Assembly: GCA_002900995.3 (NCBI GenBank)
Contig: CM035304.1
Span: 4,294,134-4,358,133 of the forward strand
Reading direction: 5' to 3'
Source: Ganoderma boninense
Lineage: Eukaryota > Basidiomycota > Agaricomycetes > Polyporales > Polyporaceae
Length of the DNA stretch: 64,000 nucleotides
The position numbers and the translations under genes are program-made. Numbering within the stretch: the first letter of the stretch is position 1; every line of letters begins with the position of its first letter. Below the pieces are notes generated by a model. It saw nothing but the letters and a program-made list of their open reading frames with translations, was not told where the DNA came from and ran no database searches. Shown here piece by piece: positions 46,616-58,823 of this stretch.

Positions 46616-49027
46616 ATGGCTTTCTCCACAAGCACGAATGAAGGTGTCTCCGGGCATATTCCTCCACGCCCTCCCTCGCCTCTCGTGCCGACCAGTCTTG
46701 GCGACATGGACCAGGATCCTCTCTCTACGACGGAAATTCTGGACACCTGCGGCCTTGAAGTCGACAACTCTGGCAAGAGCCACCTGGATCACCTTTCTCG
46801 CAGTTTATCTGACTCTTCCTTTCTACAAACGCTCGATCACCTCTTGCTTGCCGCCGTTCAACAAGAACGACGACTTTCTCATGGCGCCACAAGATCAGCA
46901 ACACTCCGCAACGCTTTAGCTCCGTCAGTGGCCGGTTGCGCAGCTAAGGAAATGTCCCGGCTGGGAACTCGTACCAGGCGTTCCACAGATAGGCCAGACA
47001 AAGACCTGGAGCCCCTCGTTTGCTCATGCTCAACTCGAGCCGCGCGTTGCGCATATACCCAGTCTTCTGTCTCTCGGAAGCGTCTTCGTTCTCGCTCCCT
47101 GCGTCCTGCTGCTGCTGACTGCGATCACGACCATCCTTCCTGCTTCTCGGTGGCGCACAAGAAGCGCAAGCTCTACGGATCGCAGCCACGTCTGTCAGGA
47201 AAAGGCTCTCTGAGGCGACGCGTCGCCAACCCACCTGTCCTGGGCTTGTCCGGAGCGTTCAAGCTGTGTTATGCTAAAGGCCCCGGAAGCCTCCGCAGGG
47301 CCGAGTCTCTGCGGTCCGAGCTTCCTACCGGTGCTGCGGAGGAAGTAGTCCTGAACGAAGTGAGTGTTCGGCCTAGCTCCTCCCCAGTACACCACGTGCT
47401 CAACCAGTTGCGCAGGTTGTCGAGCATAGCTCTACCCCCTTGCGTGTATCGAAGTATTCGGAACTATCGAAGGCCTTCTTTCCTCAAGAGCTTCCTATTG
47501 TCGTCGGATCTTTGGCCTCTCCGTACGCAGCAAACGCCCCAACGGAACCAACCACTCCGACCGCAACTGACCAAGATTCTGGGGCTCCTCAAACACTGGC
47601 GCTCGCCGGCTCGCCTTTCGTCTATCCTCCTCTGTTTGATTTGATTCCACGGGCTCCGCTTTCCAGAAGATGCTGCAGAGCGAAGGATTATCGCGATGCT
47701 AGAACGGGAAAAGGATGATAGGCATACTCAGGGCTTAAGAAGTAACCCGCCGCGCGTCTTGCCAAGGCCCGAAGACGAGGAGGAACGTTTTTGGATAAGC
47801 TCCCTAGATTTACGAAGGGATGAACACGAATCCGAGATGGAGGACGAGGAAAACGCAACTGTCTCTCACAACAGCAGCCAAGGCAACAACTTCAACCGCG
47901 CTCCGATCACCACTACGCCCATCGAGCTGAACCTCGACTCGCGTGTATTTGAAGAATCATGCAGTGGTTCCTTGATGTGAGCTTTGTTCTTGTCTCTTCA
48001 ATCCATGCTTGACGCTGGTTATATGCGCCCAGGTCATGCCGCCCGAGGAGGAACTCGTCACGTCTTATACACCCGGCGACCTCTTCGACCTCCTGTCGAC
48101 CTCCAGCGAGACGCGTTTTCACGCCGGCCACCTCTTCATGCGCTATTTCCACCTCGTCAGCGGCACCGACGAAGACGAAGAGCCGGATGCGCTAGAGGCC
48201 GTGACATGGGACCTCGCCGTCGCATGTCTCGCGCTGAGCGTCAAGGTGCGCCCATAGCTTACGGTCTCGCCTTCCTCAGACGCAGCTCATCAAAGCCACC
48301 CCATCGGAGACAGTTTCACCGCGACGTGCTCTTCCCGCTCGACGTGATCTACGCGCAAGAGTTCCTCAACCTCGCGCCGCACGCGATGGACTTCGCGGAC
48401 CTCGAGAACGCGCAGCGCGACGTCCTCGAGGCGCTCTCGTACCGCGTCGGCAGCGCGACCCCCGGCGCGTTCATCGAGGAGCTGTGGGAGGCGCTGCCGA
48501 CTCTGCGCAGGCTCGTGGGGTTCGACGGGGGGTGGGACGGTGTCAAGGCGAAGGCGTGGGACGTGCTGTGTGAGGCTCTGCAGCGTACGTCCCAAATCCT
48601 CCCCGCGTTGCTCGGGCCTCCGACTAGCAGCTACGGATACCGTGCAAAGTTCAGGACCGGGAACTCGCGCGCGTACTGACGTTCTGTTGTGGTCCACTCC
48701 AGAGCAGGACCTGCTGAGGTTTCCGATATCGCTTCTCACTGCAGCGGCAATCATCGAGGGCGTGCTCGATGTTCTTGTCAAGCGGTACAAGTCGACCGGG
48801 CGAGACAGTCGCGGGAAGCCGTGCAAACGCGATTCGGCCTCGTCGAGGAAGGCCGCCATGAAGTGTTCGCACGGCGTTCGACTCGACGTCCAGGAACTGT
48901 TGCAGATATCGAATGTAGGTCATAGACGGTTGCTCAAAATCTGGCCTCTTGCTTATTTCGACATTCGTGACAGGAGGAGCTCGTTAAGTGCCAGAAGTGG
49001 CTCGGAGTGTTCGTCGAGCAAAAATAA
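46616..49027 (+). CDS. Cyclin-box protein with long N-terminal region; two frame slips
   Basis: From ATG 46616 (MAFSTSTNEGV) the first ~360 residues are low in conserved motifs, with basic stretches such as SRKRLRSRSLRP and HKKRKLYG that could be nuclear signals. The cyclin-like part starts at about 48040: PPEEELVTSYTPGDLFDLL, TRFHAGHLFMRYFHLV and WDLAVACLALSVK. After an intron come FPLDVIYAQEFLNLAPHAM, DLENAQRDVLEALSYRV and TPGAFIEELWEALP, then QDLLRFPISLLTAAAIIEGVLDVLVKRY. The end is NEELVKCQKWLGVFVEQK at 49027. The helix pattern and the late-cyclin-fold segment PISLLTAAAII fit a cyclin, so it probably partners a CDK, but the subclass is unknown. The frame slips at the CCCCC run near 47438 (to RVSKYSELSKAFFPQELP) and again near 47662 (to PEDAAERRIIAMLEREKDD). 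Confidence 0.75.
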
Positions 49028-49890
49028 TAAGTTTCAACGAGATAGCTTTCCATGTTCATCCTGTGTTGGCCCCCTTCTCCATCGGGAGTACGCGATAATG
49101 ACACGTATTCCTCAGCGCATGCTGCCCAGCGTGTGTACATATGTAAAAGAGCAGCTGGGAGGGCTGAGCATGCGTCGAGTCGGAGTCGCAGGGGCGACTA
49201 CGGGCGACTACGATCAGACCAATGACCATGGTTTGTGCGAAGCGCTGGGTCGGACCTTAGTCCGATGTGCCTCGGGAGTCGGAAGGGAGCTTCCGCAAGT
49301 GTGGGCGCCCCGCTTAGCCTCTGCACTTGTCCCAAATCCTGCTGACTGACGTCCAACCATGTTCCATGGTCACAGGGCGAACCACTTGCCTCCTAACCCT
49401 TTTACTCTGCTCATCTCTCAAGGACATTGTCATCTCCTCCTTTGTTCCGAGTCCCAGCCACTGCAGTGAGCGTCAGCAACAGCTACGGCGAGTTTCCAGA
49501 CGCCCGCCTGAGCCACCATCGAGATAGGCCGACTGCTGTGGGCGGAGTAAAAGCTTTGGAAAGCTCTCTGATGATATCAACGTACGATAAGTATGTCAGA
49601 GCCCGCTCGTAAGTATGTATGTAAAATTTGTGGCATCGTTGGCGGTGCGCCCAAATGGTTCAGTGATGGATGCCGAGTCATTTTGGGATGATGTTTGAGC
49701 CCGAGGCGCTCTCCACGATATACATACTTATGGTGTGTCCTCAGACGAAATTTAAACATCCTTGCTCGTTCCCCCATCGCTGACGCCGCGTAGTGCCCGT
49801 TGTCCTCAACAGGCCAAACGTCTTAGCGTCTCCAGGGTCGCCCTGGGAGCACTGCCGCGTCACGAGCGATTCACTCCAGCGCAGCTGACT
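49028..49890. other. Intergenic region
   Basis: 0.86 kb between the cyclin and the MFS gene. No conserved blocks; no clear TATA box. Confidence 0.4.
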
Positions 49891-51727
49891 ATGACCAGTG
49901 ACATGGCCCTCGCGGAAAAGCGAGACCTAGAGAAGTCTCAAGAGGAACTCACGGTTGTGGGTCCAGCGATCGAGGACGAACCATCGGCGGAGTCCGCGCC
50001 CGAACTTGAATATGTACCTGACGGAGGCCGAGAAGCATGGACCGTCGTCGTCGGGTCTGCGCTCGCTCTTTTCTCATCCGCCGGGATGATAAATGCCTAC
50101 GTCAGTTGTACCTTGGTCTTCGTTGCTCTATCGGAGTATTAACTGCCGATTTTTTTCAATGTATAGGGGACGTTCCAGAGCTACTACGAGACAACGCTGC
50201 TACCATCGTCGTCGTCATCATCCATAGCCCTCATTGGCTCGCTCCAGATTTTCTTCCTCTACTTCTTTGGGACGCTCACAGGGAGATTGTTCGATGCCTA
50301 CGGCACATCGGTGCGTTACTTCGTATTTGTACGGAGTAACTTTCTGACAGTTCGCCTGGTACAGGTCATGTTGCCCTTAGGCTCTGTCATTTCAGTGTTT
50401 TCCTTGATGATGCTGTCCCTCGCGCAACAGGACAAGGCGTACCAGGTCTTCCTCTCTCATGGTGTCCTATTCGGGATCGGGTTGGCGATGCTGTTTGTTT
50501 TCCCACTTGCATATCGGCAGGACGCTTCTGACGGTGGTATCCATAGTTTTAATCCCGCGGTTGCGGTGCTTGGACACTGGTTCAGGCGTAGACGGGCACT
50601 AGCGATCGGGCTCACGACGGGAGGAAGCGCCAGTGGCGGCGTGATCTTCCCGATCATACTGCAAAAGCTCATCCCCACCGTCGGGTTTGGGTGGGCCGTA
50701 CGCATCATCGCGTTTATAATCATGGCATGCCTCACCGTATCCTGCCTCACCATCCGCACGCGCCTGCCGCTGTCGGGCCACATGTCCTTGAGGACCGCCG
50801 TCGACCTTGGCGGGTGGAAGGATCCGCGATACGTGCTCGCCACAATTGGGAGCTTCCTGTAAGTGACTCTGCTGGCCGCACGCAATTCGAAGGGCTGACT
50901 GAGAGGGACGGCCGGCAACAGGCTCTTCTATTCCTTCTTCATCCCGTACTTCTACATCGAGATCTACGCGAACTTCCGGGGCATCGACCCGGGCATTGCG
51001 AATTACCTGCTCGCCATCCTGAACGCCATGAACGTCCCTTCGCGAATTCTCCCCGGGTTTATCGCGGACAGGTATGGAACGTAAGTCGTCGTCGCCCCCG
51101 AAGTGCGTTTTCTTCTGGGGGGACACATGCTGATCTTTCTGTAGACTCCATGTGTTCGTGCCGGCCGCCTTGATCTGCACCATACTTGTCCTGGGCTTGT
51201 GGCTGCCATCCCACAACGCGGCCTCCATCATCGCGTTCTCGGCACTGTATGGCCTCGTTTCAGGTTCGTCCCATGTTCGCCCGAGCTTCCATCTTGAATG
51301 GGTGCTCACATCGTCTCGCACTGGGCAGGCGCCTTCGTCTCTCTGCTCCCGACGTATATCGCCAGCATTACACCAAGAGAAATATACGGCGCGCGATTAG
51401 GTAGGGTTTGCGTCGAATCTCGGCACATTGAATGATTTGCTGAGAACACACCATCCAGGCTCGGTGTACATGGTCATCGCTGTGGCCACCCTCGTCGGCA
51501 CGCCCACCGGTGGTGCCTTACTCAACGTTACAGATGAGAGCCATTTCACGCGCCTCATCATCTTCTGCGGAGTCTTGATAGGTGCCGGGACGATCACACT
51601 TGCGATGGCGGGCGCGGTGGGCTCTCCACGATTCGGTCGGATATTCAAGAGAGGGTCGTCGGAGGATAGATCAGAGTTCACCGGGGACGCTGAGAGTGGG
51701 CCGTCGGCCACCAAAGAAAAATCATAG
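49891..51727 (+). CDS. MFS transporter, monocarboxylate-porter-like (MCT/MCH type)
   Basis: Six or more exons. The start MTSDMALAEKRDLEK is followed by an acidic cytosolic tail and VPDGGREAWTVVVGSALALFSSAGMINAY|GTFQSYYETTLL. The DGG-W and GTFQ-YY signatures of fungal MCT-like porters mark helix 1. Helices 2-6 include IALIGSLQIFFLYFFGTLTGRLFDAYG, PLGSVISVFSLMMLSLAQ, GVLFGIGLAML and LGHWFRRRRALAIGLTTGGSASGGVIFP (cytosolic RxGR-like loop and helix 5). The second half has FLLFYSFFIPYFYIEIYA, ILNAMNVPSRILPGFIADRYG, ASIIAFSALYGLVSG, ITPREIYGARLG and VATLVGTPTGGALL. The tail is hydrophilic. It is a plasma-membrane 12-helix carrier of a monocarboxylate or riboflavin-like substrate. Introns: 50101-50166 and 50311-50364, then others near 50860, 51080, 51265 and 51400. 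A short insertion (YRQDASDGGIHS, about 50508-50543) in helix 4 may be an unspliced or non-canonical intron. Confidence 0.9.
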
Positions 51728-51986
51728 CAACATTCGTCACGACTTTTAGACACTTATGACATTAGCACTGGATGACGTGTTGTTGTATCCTTGCGTAGAT
51801 TCTCGAGGACTTGCTCTCATATAGATGCTTGATCAAACCGCCGGGTATTGAACCAACAGTCGATACACAGTTCATACAAATACAGCCCTCAGCTAAAACA
51901 AACTTCTACCATTGAGCCTATCATGTCACCACCTAAGGCCATCCTCACGCTTCCTCGCCGACAGATGCACCACCTGTCCAATTCCC
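51728..51986. other. Convergent 3' region
   Basis: The MFS transporter and the leftward decarboxylase converge here with about 260 bases between stops. No element is seen. Confidence 0.4.
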
Positions 51987-54052
51987 CTACAGGTCCTGCA
52001 ACACCGCTCGCCCGTTCGCCTCGATGAGCTCCCACGCCTGATCAATATGCGCAATCTCCGTCCTTTGCGCCCCGATCGCGAACCGCAGGCAGAACACGTC
52101 GTTCAGCATCGTCTGCGTGAGATAAAGCTTGTCGCTGTGCTCCATCAGGCGCGCATACAGCTTCCGGTTCAGGTCGTTTACGGAGGGAAGGCCGCCGTTC
52201 GCGGAGGACGCAGGGAGCGCGAGGCGGAAGACCGTGAGCCCGAGGATCGGGGTCGTGACGAGCTCGAACTCGGGCGACTTTTGCACGAGCGCGGAGAAGT
52301 GCTTGTTCGCGTCGATACCCTGCGGGAGATACCAAATCGTTGCTAAGGAGAGGGAGGTCACATGGAGTGGAGAGGGAGAGGCGCACCTTGCGGATGTGGT
52401 TCTGGAAGCCCTCGACGCCGTAGCTGCGAAGGACGAACCATACCTTGAGAGAACGGAAGCGGCGTCCTAGACCAAGGTGCCAGTTGCGATAGTCGACGAC
52501 AAGACCTACGAGAAGTCACAGACAGCGTCAACGAGCCTGCCAGTGTTTTCTAGCAATCCAACCCACCAGCATCATGTTGCTTCGTCCGCAGGAACTCGGG
52601 GGTGACATCAAGCGCGTCCGTCAGATAGGTCCGGTCGGTCACCCAGAGAGCCGAGGCGTCGAAGTTAACGAGGCCCCACTGGAGATCCTTGTGAGTACAA
52701 CCCGAGCTCTCGAGGAGCAGAATGGACACGGCCTACCTTGTGGAAGTTCGTGCAGAAAGAGTCTGCGTACTTGTTGATCGCGTCCAGCTTGCCTACCGAA
52801 CGGAATTCGGGACACGCAAAGGCAACCCCTGCCCACGCGGAGTCGACGTGGTACCATATCGACGGATGGTCCTTGACTGGTGACAGCCAGCCTCAGTCGC
52901 GTTCCGAAGCAAGAGCTATATGCGACCGTATACTCACGAACTTCACCAATCTCCTCCAATTCGTCGATCGCGCCTGAACTTGTCGTGCCTACTGTCGCGA
53001 CTGCGCCGAGGTGTGCGTCAGCGTCAATCTAAGCCATCTCAAGCGTTCTGAGGCGTAACTCACGAACGACGAACGGCCGCTTCCCGCGCGCCAAGTCAGC
53101 TTCCAAAGCCTCCTTCAACGTGCTCCCTCGGAGCGCATACTCGTCCTCCGCCTTGACCTCCAACGCCCGTACGTCCAGCCCCAGGATAAGGCCAGCCTTG
53201 GTCGCCAGTGAATGGGTCTGGGTAGTCGAGTAGATGACGAGGTCCTCCAGCTTCGTACCCGGGTTCATTTTCATGTAGCGTGCGCGCGCCGCGACGCACA
53301 CAACAACGGCACCTTCGGACGCTGTAGTCTAACCAAAGGCCGCGAAGAGGTCGGACACAAGGTCATAGGCGATGGGAAACAATAACTTGCCTGGATAACA
53401 CCGCCGCCGACTTTGGACTTGCACAGGAAGCGGTCGCCGAGGCCGAAGAGCTTCGCGCTCCAGTCCATGACTACTTGTTCGAGTTCCGTACATGCAGGGC
53501 TCGCGAGCCACTAAAGCAGAATGTAGAGTTCAGAAAACGCATCGGTGCTTTAATGACAGCGAAAGGTCCTGGTACTCACGCTGAAAGTCGGGTTGGCAAC
53601 ACTCGAAGAATAGAGATCGCCGAGCAAGCCCTCAAAGGAGTTGGCTGTAGGGAAGTAGGCGTAGAAGTTCGGATGCTGCCAATGAGTGATGCCTAGTAGG
53701 ACACAGTCAGCGCAGAAAATGGCAGAATAACGGGGCAGCCACCTGGGAGGATTAGTTTCTGAAAGTCGTCTGCGATCTCGTCGAATTTCTCTCCGTGCTC
53801 TGGCGCGCTCTCTATGTTTCAATGTCAGTATATGGGTTGGTCTTCCCTTACAGAATTAACGCACCAGGAAGCGTCTCGAGAAGATATCCTGGCTGGACCT
53901 GAGACACGACCGGCCGGTCTTGCATGGTGGCATAGTAATCGCAGATCCTGTCGATCGCCTGGTATCCAGCCTTGCGGAATCTGTATGTCAATATATTTTA
54001 GTACTTTTAGTGGACACATAAGAAGTCCCAACACTCACGCCTCGATGTCCAT
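51987..54052 (-). CDS. Aromatic-L-amino-acid decarboxylase (PLP, group II)
   Basis: Spliced, intact in frame. The start is [17 protein letters not shown] with an intron after codon 5. Ordered blocks: [154 protein letters not shown] (Lys of NFHKW binds PLP); [26 protein letters not shown]; and a C-terminal [21 protein letters not shown]. It decarboxylates tryptophan, tyrosine or DOPA-like substrates in the cytosol; the exact one cannot be told. Length about 490 residues, normal for the family. The intron between VIQ and TTASEG has a GC donor (GCAAGT) at 53329-53390. Confidence 0.93.
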
Positions 54053-54824
54053 GTGCGGGGATCTTGGGCGGCAGTTCTACGTCTCAAGTTATCTAGTGGC
54101 ACAGACAGTTCAATTCGGCGTTAGCACGACTCCGATGACGCACGCCCCATTCGCGACTTTCGAACGTCAAAATAGAGAGCATTTGAGCATCGTTACCTTG
54201 ATCAAGAGCTCAGATGAAACGAGCGTCGAACCTTGGTTAAGTGAATCACGAGAAGGGGACAGGGGGGTTCGCACGGCAAGGTTGCTGCACGTCCTGCCGG
54301 GACCTTGAGCTTGTTGAATAAGTACCTGTGGGCGTATACGTCTTCAATTCGTAGGCCCACTTTCGGACTCGCGTCGTCCGACGAAACAGCGTCCGGGACG
54401 ATCCGAATGCCAGAACTCTGGCACATGGGCATCACGCAGCCCGAGCGTCTATCTACAGAAGGCGAGTCGTTGGCCATGTTCAGCTTCCAACGCGCGCACG
54501 TCGCTCAGCTTACTCACAGTACGCCAACACTGACACGATTCGATGTAACTGATGCGATCGGGTAGTAAATTCCGTGCAGCATGGCGAGCACTTCAGGTAA
54601 TAGTCTTGGTAACCAACTCGCGCGGCATGCGTAATAGGCGGGGCAGGTGGATGTGTTCCGAGTCTGAGTCACGTCTATCGAATGATCTTCTCGCGAATTG
54701 GTCGAATAAATCGCTCGGTGGACCAAATCGAAGTACAACGTGTCCTGTATGAGCATCGTTATGAGCTACAACGCCATGCCAACGTTACCCAGCACAACCT
54801 CCCGCGAGGCATGCGCTCACCACC
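54053..54824. other. Intergenic region upstream of the decarboxylase
   Basis: 0.77 kb between ORC3's 3' end and the decarboxylase start, both leftward. It should hold the decarboxylase promoter. A 91-codon open frame at 54202-54477 (-) shows no family resemblance. Confidence 0.4.
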
Positions 54825-57468
54825 TTAGTCCGGAACGTCGTAGAACGTCCGAATGACATGGTCAGGTTTCCTCCCCGTGTGCCGCACGAAGCCCATGTAA
54901 TCGAGCTCGTGCAGTGCCCGCATGAAGCGGGCTTGTACCTCGACCTTCCATCGCTCTTCCTCTTCCTCCTCGTCCGGTTCCACGTCAGCGCCGGCATCCT
55001 CGTCCGCCTCCGCGTCCATGTCTTCATCACCCATTGCACCTTTTCCGCGCTTGAGGTGCATCCGCTGGCTGTCGAGCACGACCGCGAACGACTCAAACCA
55101 GTCGAACACGTTCACCATCCTCCCCGCCTCGACGTACCGCCGGAACGCGATGCTCGTGTCGGGCAGTTCCCAGAGCGCCAGCTCCTTCCCCCCATCCAAC
55201 ACGGGAGCGGTCTGGTCAAGGTCGGGCGCAAGGCCGGCATACGCGCGAATGAAATCATCCGGGTGCAAGAGAGCCTGGACGACTGTTGGGCGTGGCGCGG
55301 GATTGATGAGTTCGGAGGGGAAAGGTGTCGCGCCGGTGTACCAGATGTCCCATAGCGCACAGTCTTCCAGCCGGACTAGGCGCTGTCTATCGAGGCACAG
55401 GTTAAAATGCCGATGACAAGAGTAAGAGACCTGAACTCACTCGATGTACTCCTGTAACCAGTCACCGATACTCCCTGCGAGCTCCTTGGTGTGCGCGTCC
55501 TGAGGGACAGGAGGGTCGTCCATCGATCCTTCTTCGGGCGAGCTCGGTAACTGGTTTAGCATCTCGACAATCCATATACGCGCTTCCTCCTCTTCTCTCC
55601 GCGCTACGGCGTTCTCAAGCCCATGCCAGAACGCGTGCAGCTCTTGTAGCAGCGCGCGCAGCTTCTTCGCCGAGAGTTTTCTATGTCGGCGTTTAACAAA
55701 GCAAATATAGCCGGCCATCCTGACGAAGAGACGGACCTCACTGCCATGCACACATATCGCACTTGAGAGCTCCCGCGTTGACGCAGAATCGCGCTCAGGG
55801 CCTCTAGGCTGTCCAGTCTGTTCCCATGTCCATCTATGGCCTTCCCATTGACAAGACCGTGCGTCCCATCTGAAAGCGCAACCCGTTCGGCGATACGCGC
55901 GACGGTGAAGGCAACCCGCAAGCGGCGTGTCTGTCTCCGGAACTCAATGCGCGTATCAGAGACAGCGCCAAACAGCTCCTCTGCGGTCTGCGGAACCCCA
56001 TCGCTTTGTGGTTGAGACCCAGACGCGGCGAGCAGTCGCGCATGGACTGCGTCAAGAACGGGGCCGAACCCGGCAGAAGACGTTAGGGTGCGCGCATCAT
56101 CGCGCTCGTCGTGGGCGAATATGCTGAGGGGGGTTGAGAAATGTTTCATGTATGCGAGCTGGAGCATGGTGAGAAGCGCATCGGGGGAGGCTGTGTGTCG
56201 GGACGCGAAGTCGGTGATATGGTCAAGAGCGCCAGAGCCAAGCATAACGTCCGGTTCGAAGTCAGCATCGAAGAACGTCTATCAAAGTAACGTCGAATCC
56301 GATGTCAGGTGCTGCTTAACGAGAGGAATGGACAGAGGTTGCACCTTGGTCAGAACTTCCTTAACCATCAACAGGCCTGCAGGGGGAGCAACCGGGTGCA
56401 CTTGTAACAATGCGAGGGTTGACCGCGGATAGACGGTATGGATGAATGATGGCGAGGGCGGGGAGCTCATAACGAGGATGAACACAAGTGGTAACCGAGG
56501 GATATGCATGCTAAGGAATAGATGGTTATGAGCCAATTTGGACCACGCTGGAGGAAGCCACCTGCCTACAGATGTAAAACGCGTCTTGTACGGCGTTTGC
56601 GTCGAACTTTTCAAACTCATGTAGAAATACGACCAGGCGAGGCCGTGTCTCTTGCGCTTCGTACCATGTACGCAGGAGATTGATGTCAAAACTTGCTAGG
56701 GAGGTGGGCTTGCGCTTTCCGCTTTCTGCGAATAATAATTAGTGCCGGTGACAACGAATCTAATAGAAACTCACCTTTGCTATCTACATAGCCGGTAACA
56801 ATCGCTTTCATCATACTCATCACGCTTGAACATTCGGCTGGATACAAATGGACTTGTAGACCAAGAGATTCGTTTGCTCCCTCCTCCACATTCTCGTCTC
56901 CGCTCAATGCATTGATCACTTCCGACAGCAAGGTGGAAGTTGCGCCTGAGTATATCCCTAAACGCCAAAACGCCAATACTAAAGTGTGGAAGTAGCAAAC
57001 TCACCTGACAAAGCAATAACAGGTACCTCTGAGTAGGGTAGTCCGGGAAGGTCCTCCTTATATGCGCTTTTAACTTGCTCCACAATGTCCTTAACCACTG
57101 GAGCATGCAAAGTTTTGAGAATTGTCTTGGATAAATTGGGTATTAGCAGAATTCACAAGTGGTAGCATTGCACAACTCACTCGGACACGATCCAAACACT
57201 TCATCCACGCTGCCCTATAGGCTCGCATTTGCGAATTATAGCACTCATCCTCCTCAACCTCGTTATACTCCGGTTGCAGCGCATTTACAGAGCCTTCGGT
57301 CGCCTCTATGAGTTATTATGAATCTCTTGAGCGACATATGCTTACCAGTTTGACCCGGGGGAATGTATATGCAAGTCTGCGCGCTGCAGTCAGCTTCGCA
57401 CGTTCTGAGCCGTGACAATAATCTGGAAGTAGGAAAGTCACCTTGGAAGGGTCTTCGAGCTCTTTCAT
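54825..57468 (-). CDS. ORC3: Origin recognition complex subunit 3
   Basis: ORC3 is part of the six-subunit complex that marks replication origins. About twelve exons, all joinable in frame. The start MKELEDPSK|TCIYIPPGQT is at 57468; an in-frame ATG at 57555 would add 29 residues. Then AYRAAWMKCLDRVR and TLHAPVVKDIVEQVKSAYKEDLPG; the AAA-like part GATSTLLSEVINAL, LQVHLYPAECSSVMSMMKAIVTGYV, SLASFDINLLRTWYEAQE and RPRLVVFLHEFEKFDANAVQ (Walker-B-like position); LPLVFILVMSSP; the alpha-helical insertion HITDFASRHTASPDALLTMLQLAYMKHF; and the C-terminal winged helix FMRALHELDYMGFVRHTGRKPDHVIRTF. An acidic stretch (MDAEADEDAGADVEPDEEEEEE) precedes the winged helix. It shares a 207-base promoter with DAM1. 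Confidence 0.9.
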
Positions 57469-57675
57469 ATGGTGGGGAGAACCAAGAGCTGAGAGGATCG
57501 AGGGGATGATGGAAGTGGAGGAAGTCGAAGAGAGTAAGACGCGGTTCCCAGCCACAATTCCGCTGCCACCGACGCGTTTCCAGGGCGTCTATGGAATGTC
57601 GCGTCTCGCGCTCGGTGCTCCAAGCCTTTTGTCCGTTTCTCTTCCTACCCTCATCGTCGTGAACGTCGACCTCCC
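57469..57675. promoter_or_regulatory. Shared promoter of ORC3 and DAM1 with an MCB-type ACGCGT
   Basis: The palindrome ACGCGT (57572-57577) is the MBF/MluI-box core used in yeasts for G1/S genes. It sits centrally in this short divergent promoter of two cell-division genes. Further CGCG-containing near-matches lie at about 57539 and 57599. Binding is inferred only. Confidence 0.45.
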
Positions 57676-58823
57676 ATGATGCCTCCAAATCCCCCGCAGA
57701 CACCTCTACGCCGCCTCTCGCAAGGCTCCCTCTTCCGCTTATCGCGCTCAGGCGCGTATCCCGACGCGCCCCATGGTCTCGGCTTTCTCGAACCTGCCCT
57801 CGCGGAACTCATCGACGAAGCTGAAGCACTCCAAACCAATGCAGAGGGGCTCAAGAACCTGGACATCGCGCTTGAAACATTCAATGAGAGCTTCGCAAGC
57901 TGGCTATATGTGATGAATATGAACGCCTTGACGGTCGACTTCCCGCAGGTGCGCTGAAGTCTGTATCGAGCGTTGTTTTGACTTACCAGAACTACCTGCA
58001 CAGGCACCAGCGGACACGTCTTTCGCGTTAGCTGCGCGCAGAGCAGGTATGTGAGAGTTTGTCATATGCGAGCCGATGATTCTCAACGAACCGGGAAATC
58101 AGAGGAAGATGCTCAAGCGGCACTTGATGCGATACGAGCAGCCGAAGCTGCAGCCCGGAGGCCACCAACCCCACCCGAACCTACTATGACCACCGAGAGA
58201 TCCGCATTGTCACCATCGGAAGGTCGCACAGAGGCCACAATATCTACAGCCACAACTTCCGCGAACAAGACGACTGCGAAGCCCGGAGTCTTGAAGAAGA
58301 AGGGCGCGAAGCCTAAGTTGACCGCGAAGGAGAAGCGCGAACGCGGCCTTGAGATAGAGCGCATCCTCGCCGCACTACCTCTCGAGTTCAGAGGTGACGA
58401 CCCCAACCTCAGAAGACACATTGAGTTGGTAATCGAGAAGTTCTTTGACAACCCGGGGGAGTCGTTCAACAGTAAGCGCCGTTCTCCATCTTTTCTTCCT
58501 CGCTGGTGAATATTAACCGATCGTTGCGCCGTAGTTGTGGCGTTCGTGAAACCCCCCGACTTGAATCAGGCCAGGGTGAACAAGTGTCTCATTGCTCTCG
58601 TGAATCGAAAGATCGTGAAGAAGGACAACAGCACTGTGTGTACCCTTTCAAATTCAGTCGTATGTCAATGTGGTTCGTTGATCGTGACGGTACCAGGGAG
58701 CTGTTCTATACCACTGGAACGGATTGCCACAATGAAGAATATATCCATATCCCATATCTGTGCCTATATCATGCTGTATCATAGGTTTCATCCGATCTGC
58801 TCGGCGCGACACTTGAAAGTTGA
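57676..58823 (+). CDS. DAM1: DASH/Dam1 complex subunit DAM1, with long C-terminal extension
   Basis: Exon 1 (57676-57951) gives TPLRRLSQGSLFRLSRSG and LGFLEPALAELIDEAEALQTN, then ETFNESFASWLYVMNMNALTVDFPQ, the characteristic Dam1 core. The remainder of the core, APADTSFALAARRA|EEDAQAAL, follows across two short introns. The complex forms rings on microtubules and couples kinetochores to them. Beyond the core, about 100 further residues follow: a basic KKKGAKPKLTAKEKRERGLEIERILAALP, then LRRHIELVIEKFFDNPGESFN|VAFVKPPDLNQARVNKCLIALVNRKIVKKDN. A final exon after a 149-base intron (58636-58784) would end VSSDLLGATLES at 58823. That last exon is inferred from phase and splice sites. Two ATGs in a row open the gene. 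No lesion is seen. Confidence 0.84.

Noticed and set aside
23388..54052. A psilocybin-like or other biosynthetic cluster (PsiD-type decarboxylase, P450, MFS, aromatic decarboxylase)
   Set aside because: The genes are spread over 30 kb among unrelated housekeeping genes, and no kinase or methyltransferase partner is present.
54202..54477. A 91-codon minus-strand frame between ORC3 and the aromatic decarboxylase
   Set aside because: No motif or family resemblance; it lies in the expected promoter region of the decarboxylase.
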